NCBI RefSeq assembly: GCF_021021415.1
Contig: NZ_JAINWJ010000004.1
Coordinates: 62,001 to 126,000, forward strand
DNA length: 64,000 nucleotides
Reading direction: 5' to 3'
Source: Martelella mediterranea
GTDB taxonomy: Bacteria; Pseudomonadota; Alphaproteobacteria; Rhizobiales; Rhizobiaceae
The notes beneath the pieces were generated by a model. That model was not told the DNA's origin. It was given only the letters and a program-made list of their open reading frames with translations, and ran no database searches. Below, in pieces: positions 35,072-43,456 of this stretch (position 1 is its first letter; the number at the start of each line of letters is the position of its first letter). A program made the position numbers and the translations under genes.

Positions 35072-36046
35072 TCAGCGGCGCGCCCGCAGCTCGCTCAGGC
35101 CTTCCTCGAACGAGATCACCGGTCGATAGCCGAGTTCGCGTTCTGCCTTTCGGGTGTCGAGCGTGATCTCCACAGCGCTCGTCGCATAGTCCTGAAAACT
35201 GATCGGTCCTTTCAACCTGCCGCCGCTCAGGCGGTGCATGCCATCGCCGAGCCGGGCGATCATGCGGAGCGCACCGCGCGGTACGCTCCGGCTGCCGGCG
35301 TCCAGTCCCTGGCTTTCGAGCAGGCCGCTGACGGTTTCGCGAAACGGGCGGGCCGGGCCGTCGGTGACGTGATAGATCGCGCCGCGTCCGCCATGGGCGA
35401 AGGCCAGATCCACGGCATGGCAGAGATTGGCGATATGCAGGCTGGACGAGCGGTAGCCGCCGTCGGAAATCCAGGCGAACCTGCCGCTCTTCACGGCTTC
35501 GACCAGCACCGGAAGCGCCGTCGTGTCATCGCGGCCCCAGACCATGCGCGGGCGCAGGATGACCACATGCTGCCCCTGGGCCGCGGCGCGCAGCGCGATC
35601 CTCTCCGCCTCGGCCTTGCCCGCCGCATAGGCACCGGCGGGACGATCCGGATAGGGTGTCGTTTCATCGACATTGCGCAACGGACGGCTGTCCTGCAGGA
35701 CGGAATCGGTACTGATATGGACGACCTTATCGATGCCGGCCTCCGCGGCGGCCTCCAGGACGCGCCGCGTACCGGCCGGATTGACAGAGGCGGCCGCGGA
35801 GCCGGCACCATGATCGACATTGGCCGCGGCATGAATCAGCCCGTCGGCGCCAGACAAGAGCGGCGCGAGATCGGCAGTCAGCATGTCGCCCAGAACCGGG
35901 CGAGCGCCCCAGGAGGCAAGGCGCTCGGCAGCCTCCGGATTGCGGACAAGCCCCGTGACCTTATCGCCTTTCGCGATGAAGTGGCGCAGCAGGTTGCGGC
36001 CGACATAGCCCGCAGCGCCGGTGATGAAGATGTGTCGCTCAGCCAT
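35072..36046 (-). CDS. NAD-dependent epimerase/dehydratase family protein
   Basis: A 324-residue extended short-chain dehydrogenase. Seen: FITGAAGYVGRNLLRHFI (GxxGxxG), LIHAAANVDHG, STDSVLQ and the active-site pair YAAGKAEAERIAL (YxxxK), then REL GYRPVISFEEGL at the C-terminus. The catalytic set S/T-Y-K is complete. Proteins like this act on nucleotide sugars or reduce 3-beta-hydroxysteroid-like substrates; the specific role is unknown. ATG 36046 lies inside the end of the TetR gene (8-bp overlap), so both are one operon. Confidence 0.83.
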   Translation of the reverse strand: MAERHIFITGAAGYVGRNLLRHFIAKGDKVTGLVRNPEAAERLASWGARPVLGDMLTADLAPLLSGADGLIHAAANVDHGAGSAAASVNPAGTRRVLEAAAEAGIDKVVHISTDSVLQDSRPLRNVDETTPYPDRPAGAYAAGKAEAERIALRAAAQGQHVVILRPRMVWGRDDTTALPVLVEAVKSGRFAWISDGGYRSSSLHIANLCHAVDLAFAHGGRGAIYHVTDGPARPFRETVSGLLESQGLDAGSRSVPRGALRMIARLGDGMHRLSGGRLKGPISFQDYATSAVEITLDTRKAERELGYRPVISFEEGLSELRARR

Positions 36047-36611
36047 TGCCATTTCCGATGCCATCTTTGCCGAAATCGGCGAGGGTTTCGATATCACTCA
36101 GGATTTCCGCGCGCTCGGCCTCGTTCCAATCATGAAGTTCGAGGTGCTGCTGGTATTTCAGCCCCTCAAGCGCCAGCCAGGCGAGCCGGGCAGCGCGGGG
36201 ATTGCTCGCCTCGGCCAGAATGTGCCGGGAGAGTGTCTTCTGGTTGCGGTGGAATTCGGCACGCAGTTCGGCGTCCTGCATCAGGGCGGAGACGAGGCTC
36301 AGCACCGCCGGGTTGCCGTCAGGCACCGGCGGGCTGCGCCGGGCGGCCTCGATGCGGCCCTTCAGAGGTGCATCGGGTTTGCCCTCAAACGGCGCCGCGC
36401 AGGCTTTGTTGAACGCGTTGTCCGCCTGGATCGTGCGATTCACCAGAGCCGCAATGAGGTCGCGCTTGCTGGCATGCTCGTAAAGCACGGTCGCCTTCGA
36501 GACGCCCGCCTCCTTCGCTACCGCGTCGACGGTCAGCACGCCATCGCGTGCAACGACCCGCTCGACCGCATCCAGTATCTTGCTTTGATCGTGTTTTCTT
36601 GGCCGCGCCAT
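36039..36611 (-). CDS. TetR-family transcriptional regulator
   Basis: A 190-residue regulator. Seen: KILDAVERVVARDGVLTVDAVAKEAGVSKATVLYEHASKRDLIAAL, a canonical TetR HTH (with YEHASKRDL in place of the usual YYHFKSKEEL), and a C-terminal domain WLALEGLKYQQHLELHDW seen in TetR proteins with a tetracyclin-repressor-like C-terminal domain. Its ATG (36609-36611) directly abuts a perfect 19-bp inverted repeat, the probable autoregulatory operator. It is co-transcribed with the epimerase gene. Confidence 0.88.
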   Translation of the reverse strand: MARPRKHDQSKILDAVERVVARDGVLTVDAVAKEAGVSKATVLYEHASKRDLIAALVNRTIQADNAFNKACAAPFEGKPDAPLKGRIEAARRSPPVPDGNPAVLSLVSALMQDAELRAEFHRNQKTLSRHILAEASNPRAARLAWLALEGLKYQQHLELHDWNEAERAEILSDIETLADFGKDGIGNGNG

Positions 36612-36657
36612 CCATCACCTGTTTATTTCCGACCGGATGGAAATAAACAGGTGATGG
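36612..36657. promoter_or_regulatory. Perfect 19-bp inverted repeat at the TetR start codon
   Basis: CCATCACCTGTTTATTTCC (36612-36630) and GGAAATAAACAGGTGATGG (36639-36657) are exact reverse complements with an 8-base spacer. The repeat begins at the base next to the TetR start codon and contains its AGGTGAT ribosome site. As DNA it is a very good TetR operator; as RNA it would be a strong hairpin hiding the ribosome site. Confidence 0.75.
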
Positions 36658-36780
36658 CGGGATGTCAACAAGCTGGCAGAGCCGAACAACGCCGAAGACG
36701 GCCCGATACCCCGAACCGAAGGTTTGTCGATGCGCGTGGTGAAAACGGCAAAAAGACCAACAAATGTGCAATCCCGGCTA

Positions 36781-36809
36781 TTGACTGAATTTTAATCCAT
36801 GCTTAGGCT
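36781..36809 (+). promoter_or_regulatory. Promoter candidate for the amiC operon
   Basis: TTGACT (36781-36786), 17-base spacer, TAGGCT (36804-36809) is a plausible sigma70 promoter. Transcription would begin near 36816, just before the structured leader. The -10 box is only moderately good, so activation or an alternative promoter is possible. Confidence 0.45.
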
Positions 36810-36823
36810 TCAGGTTAGATATA

Positions 36824-36887
36824 GGCCCTCTGGCCAACGGCAACCGCGCCCCGTTGAACGTCCTTCAAGGACGCGACGGGGTTTTTT
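36824..36887 (+). terminator. Leader terminator with competing antiterminator (AmiR target)
   Basis: Terminator: CCCCGT (36849-36854) pairs with ACGGGG (36876-36881), enclosing CGTCC/GGACG (36859-36863 with 36869-36873), followed by six Ts at 36882-36887. Antiterminator: CAACGG (36835-36840) pairs with CCGTTG (36851-36856). The two stems share 36851-36854 and cannot form together. The element ends 28 bases before the amiC start, where AmiR-type ANTAR proteins are known to act in the Pseudomonas amidase operon. Confidence 0.75.
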
Positions 36888-36914
36888 GTTTTTCGACTGG
36901 GGAATCGCAGGCAC

Positions 36915-38087
36915 GTGTCCAGATCAGGCCCTGTTTATCCTGTTGCGCTGCTGTTTTCGGCCGGGGGCACTTATGCCTCACTCGGACGGGAAGCGGTTGC
37001 CGGCGCGCTTGCGGCTATCGCCGAGATCAACGCGAACGAAAGCCTGCCCGTTCGTCTCGCGCCTTCGATCGCCGATCCGCAGGGCCAGCATTACGCGCAT
37101 CTGGCGGAGGTCGCTCTCGGCGAAGGCGCCCGGCATATCGTCGGAACCATAACATCGTCCGGCCGCAAGGAAGTCATTCCGGTGGTGGAGAGACAGGGCG
37201 GTCTGTTATGGTACGCCTTCCCATACGAGGGTTACGAGGCCAGCGACAGCACGCTCTATTTCGGCACGTGCCCCAATCAGCACCTCCTGCCGTTGTTCGA
37301 TTATGTGATGCCGCGCTATGGTAGCCGGCCCTTCGTCATCGGCTCCAACTATATCTGGGGCTGGGAAGTGGCGCGCATCGCCCGCGAGCTTGCGGAAGCG
37401 CGCGGCGGCTCCCTTGCCGGCGAACGCTATCTTCCGCTCGGCTACACGTCCTGCGACCATCTGATCGCGGAAATCCGCGAGCGCCGTCCGGACTTCATCC
37501 TGTCAAACCTGGTTGGCGAAAGCCTTCATGCCTTTCTACGCGCCTTTCATGCGCTTGCGCTCGAGGATGAACGGTTCGCGCCGGAGCGCTGTCCCGTCGT
37601 CTCGTGCAACGTGACCGAGGCGGACATCGAGGTGCTTGGCGCGACCGCCTGCGGACACATCACCACGTCGAGTTATTTCGACGGGCTCGACACCCCTGAA
37701 AATCGGGCGTTCAAGGCCCGGATTGCCGAGCGCCAGGGCCATCGCAAGGCGATCTCGTCATGTTTCGCTTCGGTCTACTCCGCCGTTTCGGTGCTCGGTC
37801 ATGCCATTGCCGAGGCTGGCACGGACGATCCGCGGATCGTGCGCCAGGTCGTGACTTCGCGCCGGTTCGATACGCCGATCGGGGCGCTCTCGGTCGATCC
37901 CGCGACACAGCACGCAGCGCTTTCGTGCCATATGGCGGAGGTCGGGCAAGACGGACGGTTCCGCCTGTTCGACCGCAGCATCGGGCCGATCGTGGCCGAC
38001 CCCTATCTTTCCGGTGATCCCGCTCGCGAAGCCTTCCGGCCGATGCCGCGAGCCGAAGGCGCCGCCGGCTTGAAGGTGGTCAGATGA
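36915..38087 (+). CDS. amiC: AmiC-like amide/urea-sensing binding protein
   Basis: A 390-residue member of the AmiC/UrtA type I periplasmic-fold family. Seen: PVALLFSAGGTYASLGREAVAG, EGARHIVGTITSSGRKEVIPV, LLWYAFPYEGYEASDSTLYFG and CFASVYSAVSVLGHAIAEAG. It has no signal peptide, so, like AmiC, it should be a cytosolic ligand sensor that holds AmiR inactive until its ligand binds. GTG 36915 is the start; the ribosome site is modest. It overlaps amiR by 4 bp. The ligand is presumably an amide or peptide handled by the downstream genes. Confidence 0.85.
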   Translation: MSRSGPVYPVALLFSAGGTYASLGREAVAGALAAIAEINANESLPVRLAPSIADPQGQHYAHLAEVALGEGARHIVGTITSSGRKEVIPVVERQGGLLWYAFPYEGYEASDSTLYFGTCPNQHLLPLFDYVMPRYGSRPFVIGSNYIWGWEVARIARELAEARGGSLAGERYLPLGYTSCDHLIAEIRERRPDFILSNLVGESLHAFLRAFHALALEDERFAPERCPVVSCNVTEADIEVLGATACGHITTSSYFDGLDTPENRAFKARIAERQGHRKAISSCFASVYSAVSVLGHAIAEAGTDDPRIVRQVVTSRRFDTPIGALSVDPATQHAALSCHMAEVGQDGRFRLFDRSIGPIVADPYLSGDPAREAFRPMPRAEGAAGLKVVR

Positions 38088-38674
38088 AGACGTTCAAGCG
38101 ACCAGACCTCGCCGGCAGAAAAGCCCTCATTCTCCACCCGCCGCACGCAACCGCCGATGCGCTGGCGCGGCAACTGGCGCTTTTGAGGATCTCCGCGCGG
38201 GTGGTCTGGCCGCAACTCGATCTGGCGGATGCCGAGGCCGACTTCGTGTTTTTCGATGTCGATGGCGGCCATGAAGGCCAGTTTCCCTGGGAGCCGGGTC
38301 GTGCCCCCATGCCCACCATCGCGCTGATCGGTTCTGAAGCGCCCGGCCGGATCGAATGGGCGATCGAACAGGGCGCCGATGCCCATCTGTTGAAGCCGAT
38401 CGGCTCCACAGGCGTCTACAGCGCGCTGCTTGTCGCAAGCCACGCCTTCGAGACAATGCGTCGGCAGACGGATGACATTCGCGCGCTCGAGGGCCGGCTG
38501 CGCCAGCGCCCGTCCGTCGTCCAGGCCGTCCTCCTGTTGATGGAAGAGGGCGCGCGCGATCAGGAGGCGGCGATGAAGACCCTGCGCGCCATTGCCATGA
38601 CCTGGCGGATGACGATCGAGGAAGCGGCGGAAGCCATCTGCAACAATGAGGGCCGCACCAAACGCGGCGCGTGA
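38084..38674 (+). CDS. amiR: AmiR-like ANTAR antitermination regulator
   Basis: A 196-residue RNA-binding regulator. Seen: degenerate receiver-like domain (residues 10-115, with [10 protein letters not shown] in place of a clean phospho-Asp site and [10 protein letters not shown]), a coiled-coil linker near 120-145, and a C-terminal ANTAR domain [44 protein letters not shown] split over the last 50 residues. ANTAR domains bind tandem hairpins and stop terminator formation. The terminator leader at 36824-36887 is its obvious target. Confidence 0.88.
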   Translation: MKTFKRPDLAGRKALILHPPHATADALARQLALLRISARVVWPQLDLADAEADFVFFDVDGGHEGQFPWEPGRAPMPTIALIGSEAPGRIEWAIEQGADAHLLKPIGSTGVYSALLVASHAFETMRRQTDDIRALEGRLRQRPSVVQAVLLLMEEGARDQEAAMKTLRAIAMTWRMTIEEAAEAICNNEGRTKRGA

Positions 38675-38691
38675 AAGACAAGGAGAAAGAC

Positions 38692-39585
38692 GTGTCAGTG
38701 ACGGAAGGCTTTGCACCCTATGGCGAATATCGGACCTGGTACCGGATCACCGGCGACCTGAAATCCGGCAAGCCGCCGCTGATCGTGGTCCATGGCGGTC
38801 CTGGCTGCACGCATGATTATGTCGACAGCTACAAGGATGTCGCCGAAAGCGGGCGCGCCGTCGTTCACTACGATCAGGTCGGCAACGGCAAGTCCACGCA
38901 TCTGCCGGAAAAGGGCGCCGATTTCTGGACCGTCGACTTCTTCAAGAAGGAATTGCATAATCTGATCGATCATCTTGGCATTCGCGATGGCTATTGCGTG
39001 CTCGGCCAGTCGTGGGGCGGCATGCTGGGCGCGGAATTCGCAATCGATTGCCCCGCAGGCCTCAAGGCGCTGGTGATCGCAAACTCCCCGGCCGCCATGG
39101 AGACCTGGATTTCCGAAGCCAACCGGCTGCGCAAGGCGCTTCCAGGCGGTGTTCACGAGACGCTGCTGAAGCACGAACAGGCCGGCACGACCGACAGCGC
39201 CGAGTACAAGGCCGCCACCGACGTGTTCAACCAGAACCATGTCTGCCGGATCGTGCCGATGCCGCCGGAGGTCCAGCACACATTCGATCAGATCGACGCC
39301 GACCCCACGGTCTATCACACCATGAACGGGCCGAACGAATTCCATGTTGTCGGCACGATGAAGAACTGGTCGGTGGTCGGCAAGCTCTCAGCCATCGAAG
39401 CCCCGACCTATCTGATCTCCGGCCGTTTCGACGAGGCGACCCAGGCCTGCGTCACACCCTTCCTCGATGAAATCCCGGATGTCCGCTGGACCGTGTTCGG
39501 CGCTTCGTCCCACATGCCGCATGTCGAGGAGCGGGACGCCTGCATGGCGGCGGTTTGCGCCTATCTCGATGAAAAGGCCCCCTGA
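38692..39585 (+). CDS. Proline iminopeptidase-family alpha/beta hydrolase
   Basis: A 297-residue serine peptidase-like hydrolase (S33 type). Seen: [20 protein letters not shown] (HGGPG oxyanion motif), nucleophile elbow [13 protein letters not shown] near residue 106, Asp in [11 protein letters not shown] and catalytic His in [12 protein letters not shown] frame start at 38671 overlaps amiR, but AAGGAG at 38680-38685 favours GTG 38692. In the Pseudomonas system AmiR controls an amidase; here this peptidase/amidase-like enzyme takes that place, together with a peptide importer. It likely releases an N-terminal residue or cleaves an amide. Confidence 0.83.
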   Translation: MSVTEGFAPYGEYRTWYRITGDLKSGKPPLIVVHGGPGCTHDYVDSYKDVAESGRAVVHYDQVGNGKSTHLPEKGADFWTVDFFKKELHNLIDHLGIRDGYCVLGQSWGGMLGAEFAIDCPAGLKALVIANSPAAMETWISEANRLRKALPGGVHETLLKHEQAGTTDSAEYKAATDVFNQNHVCRIVPMPPEVQHTFDQIDADPTVYHTMNGPNEFHVVGTMKNWSVVGKLSAIEAPTYLISGRFDEATQACVTPFLDEIPDVRWTVFGASSHMPHVEERDACMAAVCAYLDEKAP

Positions 39586-39634
39586 GCGGCGCGCGATCAA
39601 CCCTGAACCAGAAAGCAAAAGAGGAACAGCAGTG

Positions 39635-41326
39635 ATGAAGACAATCAGGCATTTGAAGACAGCAGGCGCCGCGCTCGCCGTCGGCCTTCTTGCGCAGACG
39701 GCGCTTGGCGGCCTTGCCCAGGCACAGGATCGCGACGCGCTTCTGAAAGAGCACAGCGGCGGCACCATGATGCTGGGCGCGGTATCGGCGGCCGGCACCA
39801 TCGACCCGCATGTCAACTACACCGCCGAGTTCTGGCAGGTGTTCCAGATCCTCTATGATGGTCTGGTGAAGTTCAAGCAGGCCTCGCGCGCGGAAGGCTA
39901 CGAGATCGTTCCCGATCTGGCCGAGGCGATCCCGGAACCGCAGGATGATGGCAAGACCTACGTGTTCAAGCTGCGTGACGGCATCAAGTTCGCCGATGGC
40001 ACGGATGTGACGGCGGAAGATGTCGTTGCCTCGTTCCAGCGCATTTTCAAGATCAACGGCCCGACCTCCGGCTCGTTCTACAACAACATCGTCGGCGCCG
40101 ACAAATGCCTCGCCGAGGCGGCAAGCTGCACGCTGGAAGGCGGTGTTGTCGCTGACGAAGAAGCCGGCACCGTGACCTTCCATCTGGTCGCGCCGGATTC
40201 GGAATTCTTTGACAAGCTCGCCGTTCCCCACGCGGCAATCCTGCCCGCCGAAACGGCGGCGACGGATGCCGGCACCAGCTATATTCCGGGCACCGGTCCC
40301 TACATGATCGAGAGCTACGACCCGAACGACAAGATGGTGATGAAGCGCAATCCGGAATTTTCCGAATGGAGCGTCGATGCCCAGCCGCAGGGTTACCCGG
40401 ACGAGATCGTCTACCGCTTCGGCATGAACGAGGAATCGATGATCAACGCGATCCAGAACGGCCAGCTCGACTGGATGTTCGATCCGCCGCCGGCAGACCG
40501 GCTGAACGAACTCGGCACGCAGTATGCCGACCAGGTTCACGTCAATCCGCTGGCCGCCTTCTGGTACGCGCCGATGAACACCAACCTTGCGCCGTTCGAC
40601 AACGTCAAGGTGCGCCAGGCCGTCAACTACGCCATCGACCGTAATGCGCTGGTCAACATCTATGGCGGTCCCGTTCTCGCGCAGCCGACCTGCCAGATCC
40701 TGCCGCCGGAGTTCCCCGGCTTCGAGGAAAGCTGCCTTTATACCAAGAACCCGGGCACGACATGGACGGCGCCCGATATGGAAAAGGCCAAGCAGCTTGT
40801 CGAGGAATCCGGCACAGCCGGGCAGAAGGTGACGGTGGTTGCCGAAGACACCGCGACGTCGCGGGCGGTCGGCACCTATCTGCAGAGCGTTCTGGCTGAA
40901 CTCGGCTATGATGCCACGATGCAGGCGATCTCGCCGAACATCCAGTTCACCTATATCCAGAACACCGACAACAATGTGCAGATCTCGGTCTCGCAGTGGT
41001 TCATGGACTATCCGCAGGCTTCGAACTTCCTGAACGTTCTCCTGTCCTGCGCTTCGTTCAACGAGGGCTCGGACGCCTCGATCAACATTGCGGGCTATTG
41101 CAATGAAGAGATCGACGCCAGGATGGCTGAGGCCATGCAGACGGCCGTGACCGATCCGGAAAGCGCCAACAAGATGTGGGCCGAGATCGACAAGGCATTT
41201 ATGGAACAGGCCCCGGTTGCGCCGCTGTTCACGCCGAAGAATGTCGATTTCACCTCCAAGCGCGTCGGCAATTTCATCTTCTCCAACCAGTTCCGCTGGC
41301 TCATCGACCAGTCCTGGGTGCAGTAG
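39635..41326 (+). CDS. ABC transporter substrate-binding protein, family 5 (peptide type)
   Basis: A 563-residue periplasmic binding protein. Seen: signal peptide with hydrophobic core AAGAALAVGLLAQTALGG ending near LAQAQDRD, then AAGTIDPHVNYTAEFWQVFQILYDGLV, FKLRDGIKFADGTDVTAEDVVASF, and a C-terminal FIFSNQFRWLIDQSWVQ. GAGGAA at 39621-39626 supports ATG 39635. It is the first gene of a complete SBP-C-B-D-F importer under likely AmiC/AmiR control. The longer upstream frame overlaps the peptidase gene and is rejected. Confidence 0.9.
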   Translation: MKTIRHLKTAGAALAVGLLAQTALGGLAQAQDRDALLKEHSGGTMMLGAVSAAGTIDPHVNYTAEFWQVFQILYDGLVKFKQASRAEGYEIVPDLAEAIPEPQDDGKTYVFKLRDGIKFADGTDVTAEDVVASFQRIFKINGPTSGSFYNNIVGADKCLAEAASCTLEGGVVADEEAGTVTFHLVAPDSEFFDKLAVPHAAILPAETAATDAGTSYIPGTGPYMIESYDPNDKMVMKRNPEFSEWSVDAQPQGYPDEIVYRFGMNEESMINAIQNGQLDWMFDPPPADRLNELGTQYADQVHVNPLAAFWYAPMNTNLAPFDNVKVRQAVNYAIDRNALVNIYGGPVLAQPTCQILPPEFPGFEESCLYTKNPGTTWTAPDMEKAKQLVEESGTAGQKVTVVAEDTATSRAVGTYLQSVLAELGYDATMQAISPNIQFTYIQNTDNNVQISVSQWFMDYPQASNFLNVLLSCASFNEGSDASINIAGYCNEEIDARMAEAMQTAVTDPESANKMWAEIDKAFMEQAPVAPLFTPKNVDFTSKRVGNFIFSNQFRWLIDQSWVQ

Positions 41327-41405
41327 CAAGGACGGCTCTGCCGCGCCCGGTCCGCTCGCCTCAAGGTGGGCGACCGGCGGCGGCAGGGCTTCGAAGACAT
41401 CACAG

Positions 41406-41425
41406 ACAGGGCGTTTGCGCCCTGT
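41406..41425 (+). terminator. Hairpin between binding-protein and permease genes
   Basis: ACAGGGCG (41406-41413) and CGCCCTGT (41418-41425) form a perfect 8-bp stem with a TTTG tetraloop in the 124-bp gap after the binding-protein gene. There is no T-run. It probably acts on RNA stability or partial read-through, as suggested for the similar hairpins after the other three binding-protein genes in this window. Confidence 0.5.
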
Positions 41426-41450
41426 TGCCGGCCAGACGAGATCCACGCCC

Positions 41451-42473
41451 ATGACAGACGCAGCGTTACCAGTGAACCCGGCAGAGCCTAAGCCACGCGT
41501 CGGGCAAAGCCCGATGCGCCGGGCATGGCTCATCCTGTCGCGCGACAAGGCCGCTATCGGCGCCTTTGTGGTGTTGATGGTGATCGTGCTGGCCTGTCTC
41601 GCCGCGCCGCTCTATGCGAAATATGTCGCAAAGTCCGATCCGTTCCGTTCCAATCTCTCGGGTTCGATCGAGATTGACGGCAAGGCCGAGAAGATCATGC
41701 AGGCCTCGACCTCCGGCCTTGGCCTTGGCGTTACTCCCATCGGCCCCACCTGGCATGGTCAATACATGCTCGGCGCCGACAATCAGGGCCGTGATGTCGC
41801 AGCGCGCCTGCTTTACGGCGGGCGTAATTCTCTTCTGATTTCATCGGCGGCAACGCTCATCTGTCTGGTGCTGGCGGCGGCCATCGGCATTTCAGCCGGC
41901 TTCTTCGGCGGCTGGGTCGATATGGTCCTGTCGCGGATACTGGAAGTGCTGTGGGCGTTTCCGGTCTATCTCCTGGCCATCTCGCTTTCGATCGTGCTGC
42001 TGTCGCAGACGATCGTTCTCGGCCCGATCGAGATCAGTTCGGGAAGCCTCGCGCTGCCGATCGTGATCATCGGCATCATCTACGTTCCCTATATTGCAAG
42101 ACCGATCCGCGGGCGGGTTCTGTCTCTGCGCGAAAGCGAGTTCGTGCTTGCCGCCCGCGGCCTCGGCATTCCGCGCTGGCGCATCCTCGTCAAGGATATC
42201 CTGCCGAATGTGACGACCACGCTGATCGTTTATATCCCGATCATGATGGCCCTCAACATCGTCACGGAATCGGCGCTCTCCTTCCTGTCCATCGGCGTCC
42301 AGCCGCCGGACGCGAGCTGGGGCACGATCATTCAGGATGGGCAGGGCCTGCTCTACACCCGGCCGATGGTGGCGCTTGCGCCCGGCATCGCGATCGTGCT
42401 GACCGTGCTGGCGCTGAATGTTCTCGGCGACAGCGTGCGTGATGCGCTCGATCCCAGAACCAAGATGCGCTGA
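41451..42473 (+). CDS. Peptide-type ABC transporter permease (DppC-like)
   Basis: A 340-residue permease. Seen: RRAWLILSRDKAAIGAFVVLMVIVL (first helix), a periplasmic insertion with GLGLGVTPIGPTWHGQYMLGADNQGRDVAARLLYGGRNSL, and EAA loop ESEFVLAARGLGIPRWRILVKDILPN. The insertion before the GADNQGRDV motif makes it about 30 residues longer than the DppC-like protein at 14197. It precedes the DppB-like gene, reversing the B-C order of the first importer. Confidence 0.88.
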   Translation: MTDAALPVNPAEPKPRVGQSPMRRAWLILSRDKAAIGAFVVLMVIVLACLAAPLYAKYVAKSDPFRSNLSGSIEIDGKAEKIMQASTSGLGLGVTPIGPTWHGQYMLGADNQGRDVAARLLYGGRNSLLISSAATLICLVLAAAIGISAGFFGGWVDMVLSRILEVLWAFPVYLLAISLSIVLLSQTIVLGPIEISSGSLALPIVIIGIIYVPYIARPIRGRVLSLRESEFVLAARGLGIPRWRILVKDILPNVTTTLIVYIPIMMALNIVTESALSFLSIGVQPPDASWGTIIQDGQGLLYTRPMVALAPGIAIVLTVLALNVLGDSVRDALDPRTKMR

Positions 42474-42484
42474 GGGCCGATCCG

Positions 42485-43456
42485 ATGTTTTTTGCCATCC
42501 TCCAGCGCCTCGGCCAGATGATCTTCGTGATGTTCGGCATCTCGACGCTTGTGTTCCTGATCTTCTTTGCAACGCCCGGCTCCGATCCCGCCGCGCGCAT
42601 TGCAGGACGCAATGCCGCCCAGGAAACGGTTCAGGCGATCCGCAAGGATTTCGGCTTCGACAAGCCGCTGCCCGTTCAATATGTGGTCATGATGAAGAAG
42701 CTGTTCGTCACGCGCGACCTGACCTCATTCGTCAATCGCGGGCTCGAAGTCGTGCCACAGGTCATGCGGGCCGCTCCAATCACGCTGTCGCTGGTGTTCG
42801 GCGCGGCGGTGCTATGGGTGTTCGGGTCGATCGCGGTCGGGGTTCTGGCGGCGATGTATCGCGACACGGTGATCGACAAGGGGCTGATGATCCTCGCGCT
42901 GATCGGTGTGTCGATGCCGGTGTTCTGGCTTGGCGAATTGATGAACCTGGTTTCCCAGAGCCGCTTTCATGACACATGGCTTTTCTCCTGGGTGCCGGGC
43001 CTTGGCTACAAGCCGTTCTTCGATGGCCCCTGGATGTGGTTCAAGACGCTGGTGATCCCGTGGTTTACGCTGGCCGCCCTTTACATCGGCATTTATGGCC
43101 GTGTTCTGAGGGCCAATCTGGTGGAGGCCTATCAGGAAGACTATGTCCGCACCGCCCGCGCCAAGGGCCTGTCGCCCGGCCGCGTCATGCTGCGCCATGC
43201 GCTCAGGATGTCGATGATCCCGTTCGTCACCATGTTCGGCCTCGATTTCGGCGTTCTCGTCGGCGGCGCCGCGCTGTTGACGGAGGTCGTGTTCGGTCTG
43301 AATGGCGTCGGCCGCCTGACCTATCAGGCCATGCTCAACCTCGACCTGCCGATGATCCTCGCGACCGTGATGTACGCCTCGTTCTTTGTCGTGGTCACCA
43401 ATGCCATTGTCGACATCATCTATGTCGTCATTGATCCACGGGTAAGGGGGCACTGA
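42485..43456 (+). CDS. Peptide-type ABC transporter permease (DppB-like)
   Basis: A 323-residue permease. Seen: FFAILQRLGQMIFVMFGISTLVFLIFF, IRKDFGFDKPLPVQYVVMMKKLF (family block) and EAA loop EAYQEDYVRTARAKGLSPGRVMLRHALR, then LLTEVVFGLNGVGRLTYQAM. It ends at a TGATG junction with the first ATPase gene, so translation is probably coupled. Confidence 0.9.
   Translation: MFFAILQRLGQMIFVMFGISTLVFLIFFATPGSDPAARIAGRNAAQETVQAIRKDFGFDKPLPVQYVVMMKKLFVTRDLTSFVNRGLEVVPQVMRAAPITLSLVFGAAVLWVFGSIAVGVLAAMYRDTVIDKGLMILALIGVSMPVFWLGELMNLVSQSRFHDTWLFSWVPGLGYKPFFDGPWMWFKTLVIPWFTLAALYIGIYGRVLRANLVEAYQEDYVRTARAKGLSPGRVMLRHALRMSMIPFVTMFGLDFGVLVGGAALLTEVVFGLNGVGRLTYQAMLNLDLPMILATVMYASFFVVVTNAIVDIIYVVIDPRVRGH

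Noticed and set aside
36612-36657. The 19-bp inverted repeat as the ends of an insertion sequence
   Set aside because: The arms are only 8 bases apart with no transposase, and they sit exactly at a TetR start, which fits an operator better.
39452-41548. A 698-residue minus-strand frame opposite the second peptide-binding protein
   Set aside because: Antisense shadow of a gene with signal peptide and family 5 motifs; the product has no recognisable domain.
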